DNA of 64,000 nucleotides from Elmis aenea (lineage: Eukaryota; Arthropoda; Insecta; Coleoptera; Elmidae), in NCBI GenBank assembly GCA_947652605.1, contig OX393581.1, forward strand, positions 31,242,788 to 31,306,787, given 5' to 3'. Under the pieces are notes generated by a model. That model was not told the DNA's origin and searched no databases. It worked only from the letters and a program-made list of their open reading frames with translations. The translations under genes were made by a program, and so were the position numbers. The first letter of the stretch is position 1, and each line of letters begins with the position of its first letter. Of this stretch, positions 48,885-60,418 are shown in pieces.

Positions 48885-49550
48885 CATAACAGGAAAACAA
48901 TACAACATGGTAATCTCCGCGAAAAAACAAAATATATGACCACATCCAAAGAACCAGTTAGATGTAAACTAGAAGTGGTCGGAAAAATTATACATCAAGA
49001 ACTCACATTACCAGCTATGGGAATATAGAGTATGAAGTGCGCGGTAGCAGGTAACGAAAGCAAATAAGGTGGCAGGCTGTATCAATGATGTAATCTGGCA
49101 CAACAAATATTTGAGGCAAGACACAATATCACGAATCTACAAAACAGCAATCAGATCGATTATGACTTACACATCAGAAACACGACCAAGTACATCTAAA
49201 AATTAACAACTTTTGGAGACCACGGAAATGAAAATACTAAGGCGTATTGCAGGAAAAACACTACTAGATAGAGAAAGAAGTGAAAACATCTTAGTCCTGC
49301 CAGGTAAAAAATATAAATAAATGGGTGTTGGAACGCAAGAAATGAAATCAACATATCAGTCGAATGGCAGACAACAAGTTGGTCAAAATTGCCAGAGATA
49401 AATCTCCCAATAGCAGGCGAAGCGTAGGGCGGCCCAGAAAAAGATGGAGTGACAACCTAACCCCAATATAAACAAAACCGAAGAAGGAACAGCTCATGGC
49501 CTAAAAAAAGAAGAATGAAGAAAAAGAAGAAGAGAACTCAAATGATAGAT
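48885..49550 (+). pseudogene. Non-LTR retrotransposon 3' end
   Basis: Reads with stops and shifts: SKEPVRCKLE-like, TKANKVAGCINDVIWHNKYL, YKTAIRSIMTYTSETR, LLETTEMKILRRIAGKTLLD, HISRMADNKLVKIARD, SVGRPRKRWSDNL, then an A/G-rich GAAGAAGAA tail. This is the C-terminal part of insect LINE reverse transcriptases after the catalytic motif. The tail marks the true 3' end. Confidence 0.78.
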
Positions 49551-49738
49551 CGATTTTCCAATCAAATTTATTATACACGCTAAAAGTACTGTTATAGACA
49601 AGAGGGAGGATTCAAAAAAACTGCCACCCACTAGAGGACATTCTAGAAACCCTTCTGCATCAGGGTGCCAACTGGCGTTGTAGCGTTCGGCTTACGTGAT
49701 TTTTTTTCGAAGACTTTCAACGCGTCGTCTATTTTGTG

Positions 49739-50610
49739 ATGGCTGATTTACACGAACAACGTGCGCAAGTGAAATTTTGTTTTCTGTTAGGGAAAAATTC
49801 GGCAGAAACGATTGTTATACTACACAGCTTACAAAGAAGATGCTCTAACTAAAGCACAAGTGAACGAATGGTTTTCCCGTTTTAAACGAGGCCAAATGTT
49901 TATTGACGATTAACCTCATTCCGGGCGTCCTTTGACCAGCCAAGCTGAAGAAAATGTGGTAAGAATTCGTCAAGCCATCTTGGAAAGCCGCCGTTGGACT
50001 ATTGATAATCTTGTGATGTTGACTGGAGTGTTGTGGAGTTCCGTCAGCGATTATCGGAAGATTTCGGAATGAAACAAGTTGCAGCTCAATTCGTGTTTCG
50101 CTTGCTCACACCTAAACAAAAACAATCACTTGGCTGCGTGCGTTGAAGAAGCAGTTGGAGGCTGACCCGATTTATTCTCAAAATCATAACGTAATGCGTG
50201 AGACGTATCTTGGTGCTATGGTTACGAAGCAGTAATTCAGCCAATGGAATAGCGCCACCCCCACGACCCGAAAAGGCACTATAAGTGAAAACAATGACCA
50301 ATGTTCCTTTGACATGAGGGGTATCGCGTACTCGGATTTTGTTCCTCGGGTCAAACGGTCAACCAAAACTTTTCCTTGGAAGTTTTGTAAAGGTTCCGTC
50401 ATGATTTGCGAAAAAAACGTCACCAGTTGAGGAAGAATGAAACAAAAAGCGACCAAAGCCCTAAAATAAATTAAAATTGAGTTCTAAAATTGTTTTGAGC
50501 AGTGGAAAAAACGTCTCGACAAGTGTTTTGCATCAAACGGAGAGCACTTTGAAGGAGACTCAGTTTTAAGTGTAAAAATAAGTACACGATTTTTAACATA
50601 TTCCGTTTTT
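49739..50610 (+). pseudogene. Mariner-family transposase relic
   Basis: Starts MADLHEQRAQVKFCFLLGKN. Then, in shifting frames: AQVNEWFSRFKRGQMFIDD, HSGRPLTSQAEENV, LEADP, FSQWN (SQWK type), SFDMRGIAYSDFVP, GQTVNQNFSLEVL, and finally CFEQWKKRLDKCFASNGEHF. Order and motifs are those of Mos1-type mariner. The TGDE segment is eroded, and the part carrying the HHDNAP and third-Asp motifs is deleted before the C-terminus. Confidence 0.8.
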
Positions 50611-50668
50611 TTTTTTTACCAATCGCATGTAATAAAGCGTAAAATTTAAGAGTACTAGTTTTTAGCCC

Positions 50669-50940
50669 GACAAAATTTGTATAATATACGACAAGATTGG
50701 TATTGTTCATGAAAATAAATGTAGTGCACGACAATCGACAAATATTGTAAATAACGACAAATTTTGTATTTTAACGACAAAAAATGTAAGTGAACGACAA
50801 AATATTTGGTGTAACGGCAAAAAAATTAGATGAACGACAAAATTTGTATTTTAACGACAAAAAATGTAAGTGAACAACAAAATATTTATTTCAACGACAA
50901 AGTGAACGACAACAAATGTTTGTTTTAACAGCAAAAAATT
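50669..50940. repeat. 20-bp tandem array, ACGACAA-headed units
   Basis: From 50754 to 50893, units recur in exact 20-bp register, each starting ACGACAA or a one-base variant (ACGGCAA, ACAACAA). Flanking units are less regular. Four-unit blocks (80 bp) are themselves duplicated: TTGTATTTTAACGACAAAAA occurs at both 50764 and 50844. Confidence 0.9.
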
Positions 50941-52799
50941 TAAGTTTCATTTTCATTGAAGTAGAAGAACTAAAATTTAAAATAATAATTTAAATTCTCA
51001 TGAAGCGGTAATTTCAGTTTTTAAATGCAAAAACAGCTTTTGAAAGATTTTAAAACCAGGCATCTTAATAAATTATGTGATGAATCGAGAAGTTCGCAAA
51101 ACTTGAACTTCGTATTCTGTTAGACAACAAAAATGTTATGTCTTCACATATCATCTCTTATACAGAACAAAGCAAATCTCTGCTAACAATTATTACGAAG
51201 CGATTCTTAATTGTTTTCTCATCTTAGCCTCTCGTCGACAATAATCGTGATGGAAGTTGATGTGTTATTTCGCACGTTTCCCGGATATCAGAAATTCCTG
51301 CGTAACGGCCAGAAAATACACGTTATAGCGTAACAACTGCGGAAATAAAGGAAGTCCCAGGCACGTGGCAGAGAGCGGTGTCGAAGACGCCTATTCGTTT
51401 TGAAATAATTCGGAAAAACCTTTATTATATGATAATAACTTATTAATATTTTGTTACATTAATAACGAGATTTTTGAATTATTTATAGCAATCGATACCG
51501 GCCCAGTTCATGCGTTGTGTGTGTGGTTATTTTGATATTGTTTCTGTGAACGAATTTGAGGTAGGCGGTGTCTGTGCTAATAAGTAAACAATTAATTATG
51601 GTCTGTTCATCGTCAGTGAGCAACGACCCGTTTATTACCTGGCGGATTGGTTTAAGCAGATATAGTTATGCAGAATTGTAGTTGCTATTTTTTTTACTAT
51701 TTTAATAAAATCGAACTGCTCAGGGGATACCGAGTATTGTAAATGGGAAGAAATGTCTGCAAAAAAATATGTTACTACCTTGAGAAAAAGGAAAGCAACT
51801 GATTTATAAAATAAAAGAAACAAGACTGATTGGACGTTATCCAAAAAGAAGTCATGTGATAGATTTTTCTAAGGGGATGCCGTTAGAGACATTACCAAAG
51901 GGCTGTTTTCAAATAATGTCCACCCTGTTTAGACAAATAAAAACTATTTTTCGTTGTTATTGCAACTTCTAAGGTTTTTTTTTGTACATTTTTAACTGTG
52001 TATTCGCATTTCCATCGCGCAAAAATGCATAAAAGATACGATAATGGCGTGGCGCTGTGTTGGTACTCAAAATAAAATTGCAAATGTCGGAGCTTTTTCA
52101 ATATTGGAATATCGAACAAGGGATTCTCTGAAACTCTAATGGGACAAAGCCAGATTCGCGGGAAATATGCCGTTGAAAACGGTGGGATGTAATAAAAAAA
52201 TTAAATTAATTTTCATCCTTATTTGAGAAACTTGTGCCAGGTGATTTTAGGTTTAGCAATAAATTTGTGTTAAGTAAATATATGTACGTTAGGATTAGAC
52301 TACGTACGCTATAGTTTTTGAACAACTTTAGTTTTATCAGTAGTACAAAACAGCTACGGTATAGTTTTAAAATTAGATTATTTTTCATTTAAATTGGGAA
52401 ATCAAAGCCTGTCGTTGTTCCATTGTTTTTAGAAATATTAAGAGAACTGCAATACAATATTAACACTGAATTCGGTTGAATGTATTCGTTTTTGTTGAAC
52501 TTTCAACCCCAATTACTCGTGACTGGTGACTTTTTTTTTGTGAAAAAATAATGTTGATCCATGATAATTTATAATTCATGAATATCAGTTCATCCTGACG
52601 TTTGTGTGCAGGGGCACGTATATTTTATGATTTTAAAATTATTTCTTTAGCTTTCACTATCCAAAATATCGTGGTTGGTGAATTTCGTTCGTTAAAAGAG
52701 TGTAAAATAATACGTTGTGAACAGTACACATACGAACATGTACAATAAGTTATTTATGTATCAAGGCCAAAAAGTACGTTTTGGCCGAGGTGCATATTA
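50941..52799. other. Gene-free stretch
   Basis: No supported gene. 51892-52119 is open on the minus strand and ends near CAGGGTGGACATTATTTGAA, perhaps a worn Tc1/mariner end. A 22-bp palindrome (GGCCAAAAAGTACGTTTTGG) lies at about 52767-52788. Confidence 0.4.
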
Positions 52800-52801
52800 C
52801 A

Positions 52802-53088
52802 TTTTTTGTGCGATCGAATTAAAAACAATTTAAATTTTTAGTAATTTTCAAAATTATAGGTTAGAAACTACGTGACATTTTGTCACTGACAGATGACGGC
52901 GTATGTACTGCATTACCGACCCTCTCCTTAGCAACGGCCGTAAAAGTTACTTTTCAGGCCGTTGCTAAGGGTAACGGCCTGAAAAGTGACTTTTACGGCC
53001 GTTGCTAAGGATAGGGCCGGTAATGCAGTACTTTATGGTTGCTAACGCGTCCGTCAAACAGCTGTTTCTAGTACGATCGCACAAAAAG
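52802..53088. mobile_element. Hairpin MITE with GC-rich 59-bp arms
   Basis: Outer ends TTTTTTGTGCGATCG and CGATCGCACAAAAAGAT are inverted. Inside, arms 52905-52963 and 52973-53031 (GTACTGCATTACCG, CTTAGCAACGGCCGTAAAAG) pair with about 4 mismatches around a 9-nt loop. No ORF. Confidence 0.8.
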
Positions 53089-54189
53089 ATAATTATAAGA
53101 GGTCCAGCAATAACCCACATGAACCTGTGTCAAAGTAAGACGAATTGTTAAAACATTCGCCATACTTAGTCGCACCCTAGCCAAGTTGATGTCCCTTTAA
53201 ATGGGGTGGATCCTTTTGATTTTTTATTTATAATATCAAGAACGCTTTGATCTACATCCTTCATATTTAGCATGGCTAATAATGTAATCAAGAGTTTTGT
53301 TTCAAACGGATTCGATTAAAATTTAAACACAGGAGGCTCTGCAACAAACAACTGCCGACATGGTGACTAATTTTGTTTTCAAAATAGTTGCTTAAATATC
53401 GGCTTCGGTTAAAGTCAAATTTAAAGCATAAATATTTCAATTAAAAGTAAACTCGGTTGATATGTTTCTCGTAATATGTATGACGAAAGTAACGACTGTT
53501 GATTGCTAAAAGTGGAGTTAAGCTCCTTTAAAGGGAACTAACTTTTTAGGTGATCAGCTTTGTAACATATTAGGCTTGTTTAGATAAATTATTAAGTTTT
53601 GATTGCTATGAAGCTCTGAGGAAATTAAATTATTTTGTTGATAAAAATGTTTAGTGCTGATGTAAAGTGTTTTTTTTTTCTTGAAAATGTATTGGGAAGT
53701 ATTAACTCTCCTAATTAAATACACAAATAAAGCTAGTCTGGCATTTATTTTGAGTGTAGATTTAAATGATTGTAAAGATATTTTGTATTATGTAATTCAC
53801 AGATTACGTGATTTCTTCAGTATTACTTTGTCGTTCCACGGTTATGCGAACGGTAAATACTTTCTTGCCACATTTTAATAATTATACTGTATAGGCGGCA
53901 AACTATATTTCTTTAATTAAACTGCAAGATATATCCTGTTATGACAATTTAGAGTTCCCACTTTAAATATCCGTAATTAGATTATAGTACGTACCTAGTT
54001 TGTGACGAACCGTTCTGTACATCAGCCTCACTTTTGAGGAAGAATACTTATTACTCTTTTATTTATTGTTGTTAACTTTGGCTTGTAATCGTCTTAGTAA
54101 GGTGGTTAAACCCTCAAACGTTGTTTTACGTAGTATACAGGTCTAGAGCAATAATTATTACACAGTAAGAAACAAATAAAACACAACAA
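53089..54189. other. Gene-free stretch
   Basis: The plus-strand ORF at 53681-53878 has no recognisable motif. Nothing else was seen. Confidence 0.45.
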
Positions 54190-54624
54190 TTTTAACAATA
54201 AATTTCTTTATTTTTCGACCGGCTATACATTTTTCGATGGTTACTTTTTAACTACCTAAGCGCGACTGTCCCAAGATTTTGGTCCCTGTTGTTAGCTCTG
54301 TTTATTGTAGTTATATCCTTGTTCTTAATTTTTATGATGTAGTACTGTGTAGTAGTGTGTTCTTATGATGTACAAACTTATCAACAAATCGTTTGTTGGT
54401 GGACAAAACTTACAAACACTGACGTTCAAGTTACGACCGTAATATTTTAAAGTTTATGAGTTTTACTTAAGTTAAAATCCTCACAACATGGTCCTTTTGA
54501 GGTGTTTGAGGTGTTCTAGTAAATGATGCGTCAGTATTTATTCCATGTTATTTATTTAATGGTAAATGAAATAACTCTGAAGTAAAATAAATATAATTGA
54601 TGCCATGCAGGGCGTCACAAGTCG
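54190..54624 (+). repeat. Interspersed repeat pair, copy B
   Basis: Second copy of the 30196-30614 repeat: AACTACCTAAGCGCGACT, CTTATGATGTACAAACTTAT, CAACAAATCGTTTGTTGG, ending GGGCGTCACA. Diverged, no ORF. Confidence 0.55.
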
Positions 54625-56799
54625 TTAGTAATGATATGTTAATTAACTTAAAATTTGTTAATTTTCGCCACTCACGTAAACACCTGTCGTTTAAAAAAAA
54701 AAAAAAAAAATTGAAGTTGCGCAAGGTGCACTTAATAAGCAATGATAATGTTTGTGTTGAGATTTAAAAGAAATGCAAATTGCCTCAAATTTGTAATGAA
54801 CAATATTTTTAAGGCTATTGACACATACAGTTTGCAGTCTATAATTATGTTTCACAACAATAATTTTTATTTTTCCTTTATTGTGTTCGAATTGAGTGGC
54901 AGTAAAGCGTTATTACGTGTTAATTTAACTAACAGTGATCATGAATTAATTCGCCTACTGAACCACACTGATTGCCTAAGTGTGAGTTGAGCCATTGTGG
55001 GCGGCAAATGTGTGTGCATTAATTATTAATACATATCCAGTGCGACCTAGACACAATCAAGCAAGCTTTACTACTTTCAACACGAACATTCGCTGCCATA
55101 AATTATCCCGTTATAATATTTGAAATAAAATGCAAATTTTTAGCGTAGATTAAATAGTGCAAATATTTTACGTGGCATGAGCAACCTGCACATTTGTATT
55201 TCAGCATAGCAGACACGTTAAATAATAGCAGTTTTTATTACATGACGGTTTAATTGAATTGTATAAGCTCTATGGCAATGATTTATTATTGCTATAAGCT
55301 ATTTTGACAGTTTTATTAATGGATCTATTTGTTTTAAAACGGAAGGAAAACTTCAAAACCTACCTATACTTTGCAGACGTCTATAATAAATTTTGTTCAT
55401 TGTTATAAAAAAAATAGTTTTAAATTTTATGCAAATTTATTCTTATTTTATTAAATATTAGCAAGCATTTTTTTTTTGTTTTACTGTAGAAACTATTGCA
55501 TTGAAATACGCCAGTTTGATGCAGTTATAATTTATTTTGTTTTGATATTATACCGGGCGATCCAGTTTGACTGGCGTGTTCCTATAAATTCGTTGTTTGA
55601 AGAGGAAACCCCAATAAACCTTATATTTTTGTAAATCGCTGGAAAATCTATCAAATGACGTTAAAACGCTTTTTCTATGATAAAATATATCACTGGTGAT
55701 AGCTAACTTTCTATTTAAATTACATTGCACACTTTTTTTATCGATTCTAATAAAGGATTTCATTTCAAATTTGATCTTGCATTAAAATAATTATCATTCG
55801 TAGTAACATTTTTAAGAAAACAAAAATTGTGCATCTAATTAACGTAAAAGTTTTACTTTATCATAGTTTTCTAAAAGCAAGTATTGGTAACAATTGGTTC
55901 GCTATAATATTGACTTATCATAAAAGGTAGGCATTCAAAGTACCTACGTATGGTTGTTCTTAATCATGTTGGTAATTTAAAGCTCAATAGCTACATGATT
56001 TTGAAAAACCTTTTGCAATTTGAAAATTAAAACACTGCCGTCTATTTAAAAAATGAATTGGAGTAAATCAGTACACATCAATAATCGATTTGGTTGTTAT
56101 TTCAGTGTGTTGGTAGAATTGTACCTCAAATACCATTCATATTCGAAAGTCGTACTGCTATTGGAACCGTCTGTTACCGATGCATATTAAAAAGTTAAAC
56201 CACCAGCTTGCTAATGTTATTGAAAACTGGACAACTGTGATATTTTTAAAATATTTTAACAGGAACTGAAAAAATTATCCGCAACGAAAAATTAAAGCTC
56301 AACCCTCATGAAGTTTTAGATACAGAAACTTTTTTTTATTTTACTCTGGTTTCTAAGTAATTAAAGACGAAAATATTAACTAATTAACATTAATAACAAT
56401 AATTCCGTTATATTCCATAATTATCCAATGAGTAAATGGTCGATACAAATCATTAATCTATATTAGTTTCATCATTTTACGAATACATAGTTGAAACCGT
56501 GATTGCTACGGTACGTCAGCTTAATTGAAGACAATATACTATGAAAGACAAATGAAACTTCCTAGTTTAATTTTTTTATGCAAAACAAATAAGAAAGAGC
56601 CAAAAAATATTAACTTAAATTATGTAAGATCAAAAACAGAGTAACATATAAATCGTTTCTGTAATATTTTCTCTGTCCAGGAATCTGTACGCGATGAAGA
56701 CAAGCTTTTTGCATAAGGGAGGTAACGACATATTTTGGCTTCGAAAGTCGATCACAATCAACAAATTCATTTCATTTTATGCTTACGCCTCTATTGTTA
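54625..56799. other. Gene-free stretch
   Basis: No coding exon could be established. The ORF at 54742-54990 has no family motif. A strong acceptor-like site (CTCTGTCCAG) ends at 56680, with a GGGAG|GTAACG donor at 56721. Confidence 0.4.
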
Positions 56800-57013
56800 G
56801 GTGTGATTTTTTTTTATGTATGATGCCTCTTTTTGTTCATCTTTTTTTATCTTTTGTTCACTCTCTCACCTTACTCCACTCTATCCCTCTGTTTGTGGCA
56901 ACTTTCGTTACCTCCTCTTTCCAAGTATTCCTTGGTCTTCTTCCTTTTCGATTATTTCCTCTCGGCCGGGCTTCATATGTTTTCCTGGCCATCCCGTCTT
57001 CTCTCATTCTATA
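56800..57013 (-). pseudogene. Non-LTR retrotransposon C-terminal fragment
   Basis: On the minus strand: MREDGMARKTYEARPRGNNR, KGRRPRNTWKEEV, NRGIEWSKVRE. This is the same layout as the end of the 62.1-kb copy (ARGRPRIKWEKEV, GVSWKDVPQLA). The 5' part is missing. It abuts the Tc1/mariner end at 57016. Confidence 0.65.
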
Positions 57014-57015
57014 TA

Positions 57016-57300
57016 CAGGGTGACACAGAAAAAAGGGAACTTTTGAAAAACCCAACAAAAATATGGAAAACCCAACAAAAATATGGAAAACCCAACAAAA
57101 ACATTTATTGACAAAAATTTAACCATTACAGCTTGCCATTTAAGAGACAGTAATCCAAATCAATAATGTCTGAAAATGATGTCCTCTAGTAGATGACGTC
57201 CTCCTTTACGTATGCATTCTTCCAGTCTGCTGTTGAGGTTCCTCATTACTCGCAGTAACATCTCAGCTGGGATACCACAAACTTCGTCTTGATTTTTTAT
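57016..57300 (-). mobile_element. Tc1/mariner-type transposon 3' end, copy B
   Basis: CAGGGTGACACAG after TA, then three 20-bp units (57041-57100) containing GAAAACCCAACAAAA. On the minus strand the transposase C-terminus reads VCGIPAEMLLRVMRNLNSRL, EECIRKGGRHLLEDIIFRHY, stop at 57160. The IPxEMLxRVMRN...CIxxxGxH layout is that of insect DDE transposases of the Tc1/mariner group. The rest of the element is absent. Confidence 0.7.
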
Positions 57301-58664
57301 TTCAATTCAACCAGTCTTCTTGGCCGAGTCATGTAGACCCGACTCTTAAGGTAACCTCACATGACAAATTCGGTGTCATCTGTTTTGCACTTTATCAAGT
57401 TTACTTTAATTTTTTATTATGGCAAGATATATCATGCCAATAATATTTTCATGTTTTTGGAGTGATTTTTCTAAATTTAATTAATTTGCTTATACAAAAA
57501 AAAATAATTTTTATCATATATTGTACGTTTATATTTCAACACTCACTTAATTAAAACAGTCGCTATGATTTAGAAACCATCCTTGTGTTTTTAAAATGCT
57601 TTTTACACTAATTGATGAAGATATAGTTATAAATAACGTAGACACGTGTATCTTTTTCGTGAAAGAAGTGTAAGTGTTAAAAAGATTAAAAAGTACGTAA
57701 TTTTATTATTTCTAATGCGCTTAAATTTCATTAAGCACTTTATAATGGTGTAGTCCGTAGCGCAACGAAATGAAAGTAATATAGTATGTCGGAGAGATAT
57801 AAAAGCACTTTTAGATAAAGTTTACTCTTGATGAATTTTAGTCTAAGACGCTACGAAAGGAGATATAAAATACGCCCTATTTTAAAGTCTGAAAGCTCAT
57901 CACCATTCAAATAAAAAATTTCAATTGTTTCAAAGTAATTTCAAATAAAAGAACGGAGAATACTTCTCATCTAAAACAAGACGTGTTTAGTCGAGCAAAA
58001 TATTCATTCCGAGCTCGAAAATAATTTGTTGTTTTTAAAACCGGCGAGATTCATCGCTATATTAAATTAAATAAAAACTCAAAGAAGCTTCAGAATTATC
58101 CGAAGTGACTTTTTACAGGGCTAATTTGGAATTTATAAAAACGAGAGTGTATTGTTGCAGATAATTATTCACAAAGCTGATAAATTATTTGTGTTGAAAA
58201 ATGAATTTGCGCGAAAAGAAAGTTAATATTTTTTTAAAACAAATGCTGGGGAATTATAGCTTTCGTAGTGTTTTATTTCACCGTTCAGAATAAATCATAA
58301 TTTGGCTAATATGTGCTGTGTATTATTGGATGATATTTATTGGTTGATAAATGATCATTTGATTGTATTTACGCATCAGCAAGGGGAGATATCCCCAGTA
58401 TAAAAGCGTTAAATGACGAAGCGTTTGTTTATTTGATAACTCACTACCCTACCGAGTGTCATTCATAACGACAGCAATTTTATTCATTTCATTTTTGTGA
58501 TAATTTTTGAATATCAATGAACAATGAAAAAAAAATCTTTCGTATAAAAAAAAAATTAAACAAAACTATTTCTCTGCTTATATTTCAAAATGTTTTATTG
58601 TAAGAGTATTACGTCTACATATCATCGAAAAAGATTCAAATGTAAAAACAAAATTAAATACTTA
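57301..58664. other. Gene-free stretch
   Basis: No coding or RNA feature recognised. Confidence 0.45.
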
Positions 58665-58876
58665 CAGTAGACCTCGATTATCCGGATTGTTTAAAACAAA
58701 TAGTTTTAGCAAAAATAATAGCGGATTATACGAAAAAAGATGATTCAGAACTGTTTTGTTTGATAAATATGAAAATTATGCATACTAGATATCTCTTTTA
58801 CTCCTCTCGATTATCCGGATTTTTTTTGTTCTCTGGATCACCTAAATCCCCAATAATTCCGCATAATCGAGGTTTA
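58665..58876. mobile_element. pogo/Tigger-like MITE
   Basis: CAGTAGACCTCGATTATCCG after TA at one end and GCATAATCGAGGTTTA at the other. ACCTCGATTATCCGG resembles pogo/Tigger termini. An internal CTCGATTATCCGGA repeat is present. No ORF. Confidence 0.6.
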
Positions 58877-59532
58877 TTCAAATAATAATAAAATGCACGA
58901 AAACCAAACTAAGTTTTCGGACTAATTTCAAATAGAAACTTGTTTTTTCGGGTAACAGCTTGTGACTTAAATTTTTTTGGACTCCAAAACATTTTATCTC
59001 AAGATTAATATGTTACATAAAAGCTGGGGAGGCTCGCGTTGCACATCTGTAGTAAAAAATGTTTCCCAAAATAACCTTGGTATACTTATGTTTAATTTAT
59101 TAAACGGATCCGGTTACTTAGATTTCCACTAATTTCTTCGCTACCAAGTAAAACATACCTAGTCGTCTATACATTCACAACCTTTTTTTAGAAATAACTA
59201 ACATTGGGTGATGTATAACCCAAAGACTCCCGTAATGTGAAATTATAATCTTTAATACATCAAAAAAGGTGGGCCATATTTCGATAGGTTATCGAATACA
59301 GGGATAACATTTAAAAGAATTTTGTTCCTCCATCCACCATTGCAGAGGTTTCAAACTCATAAGACTTTTGCTAATAGTAAGCGAGCCATATACTTAAATT
59401 TTTGGAATTTTCCCCTTCTTTTCACTAGCTTTCCACGTTAATTAGTATTTTTATATTTCTTAGTTCAAATGGCATCACGGTGTTTGCACTCTTATGGGCA
59501 GAATCGAATACTTGTTTCATTGAAAATAGTTG

Positions 59533-59665
59533 AACCCCAAGCCGTGTAGGTGGCGTGTATGTTGCGTTCATGACTAACTTCATTTATAATCCAACAGACT
59601 TACACGCCACCTACACGGCTTGGGTTTCATTCATAATACGCTGCGCAACGGATTATGAATGAAGG
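59533..59665. mobile_element. Short hairpin repeat, AACCCCAAGCCG ends
   Basis: AACCCCAAGCCGTGTAGGTG at 59533 is mirrored by CACCTACACGGCTTGGGTT ending at 59626. A second small inverted pair (TTCATTCATAAT and ATTATGAATGAA) follows at 59627-59665. A related end, AACCCCAAGCCGCTCAGATG, occurs at 61122. Confidence 0.65.
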
Positions 59666-59879
59666 TTTCCATGGTTGCGTACCCTTTATCTATGGTTACC
59701 CCCGTTTGGCTATAAAAAGTCAAAATAAAAATATGAATATTTTAATATTTTGAAATATTATAATCAAACATAAAGAAAATATATCATAATTTTGAACGAA
59801 CTGTTCGGCCTGTTCAATATCTTAAATTGTTTGTGTGTTATAATAATAAGTTACAAGTGCAGAGCAGCAGTATAATTTT

Positions 59880-60418
59880 GAGATAGTGAACAATTTTGAC
59901 TACCTGGGGGTAACATTACCAGAAATGAAGAAAAGGAAGAAATAGATAAGAGAATAGCCAAAGGAAGTAAAAGTGCCGGAGTGTTAGCAATAATGCTGAA
60001 ATCAAAAAAGGTATCACTTACGCAAAATGTAGAGTGTATCGAATAGTTATCGACCGACTGTTCTCTAAGTTTGTGAAACGTAGATCCTTAATAGAAATAT
60101 GGAAAACAATCTAGAAATATGGGATAGGAAGATACTTAGAAGAATATATGGGGGAATCAAGAAGGGAGATATATGGAGAAGACGGTCAAAGAAAGAAATA
60201 TATGGACAAACTAATATAAAAACTGTGGCAAAAATCCAAAGATTATGATGGCTTGGATATATCACCAGATTACCTGAAGGAAGAGTAACAAAACTAGTGC
60301 TAGATAGTGAAGCGGACTCAAAAAGAAGGAGGAGACGACTACGAAAGAAATGGATGAAAGTAGTAAAAAAGATCTTGACGAACTCCGGGTCCGAGATTGT
60401 TACAAAATATAACATCAA
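59880..60418 (+). pseudogene. Non-LTR retrotransposon C-terminal relic
   Basis: With shifts and stops: IVNNFDYLGVTLP (YLG motif), IDKRIAKGSKSAGVLAIM, NMEIWDRKILRRIYGGIKKG, LWWLGYITRLPEGRVTKLVL, RRRRRLRKKWMKVV. This is the post-catalytic C-terminal region of a LINE reverse transcriptase. The minus-strand open frame over it is only its complement. Confidence 0.72.

Noticed and set aside
50754..50893. Regular repeats considered as a CRISPR array
   Set aside because: 20-bp units with a 7-bp head and no unique spacers, in clearly eukaryotic DNA; this is a tandem repeat.
56694..57111. Overlapping plus-strand open frames rich in Phe, Leu and Ser
   Set aside because: Complement of a LINE C-terminal fragment plus the transposon end at 57016.
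60065..60418. Minus-strand open frame of 117 codons, hydrophobic
   Set aside because: Complement of a decayed LINE reverse transcriptase C-terminus; its apparent membrane character comes from the A-rich coding strand of the element.
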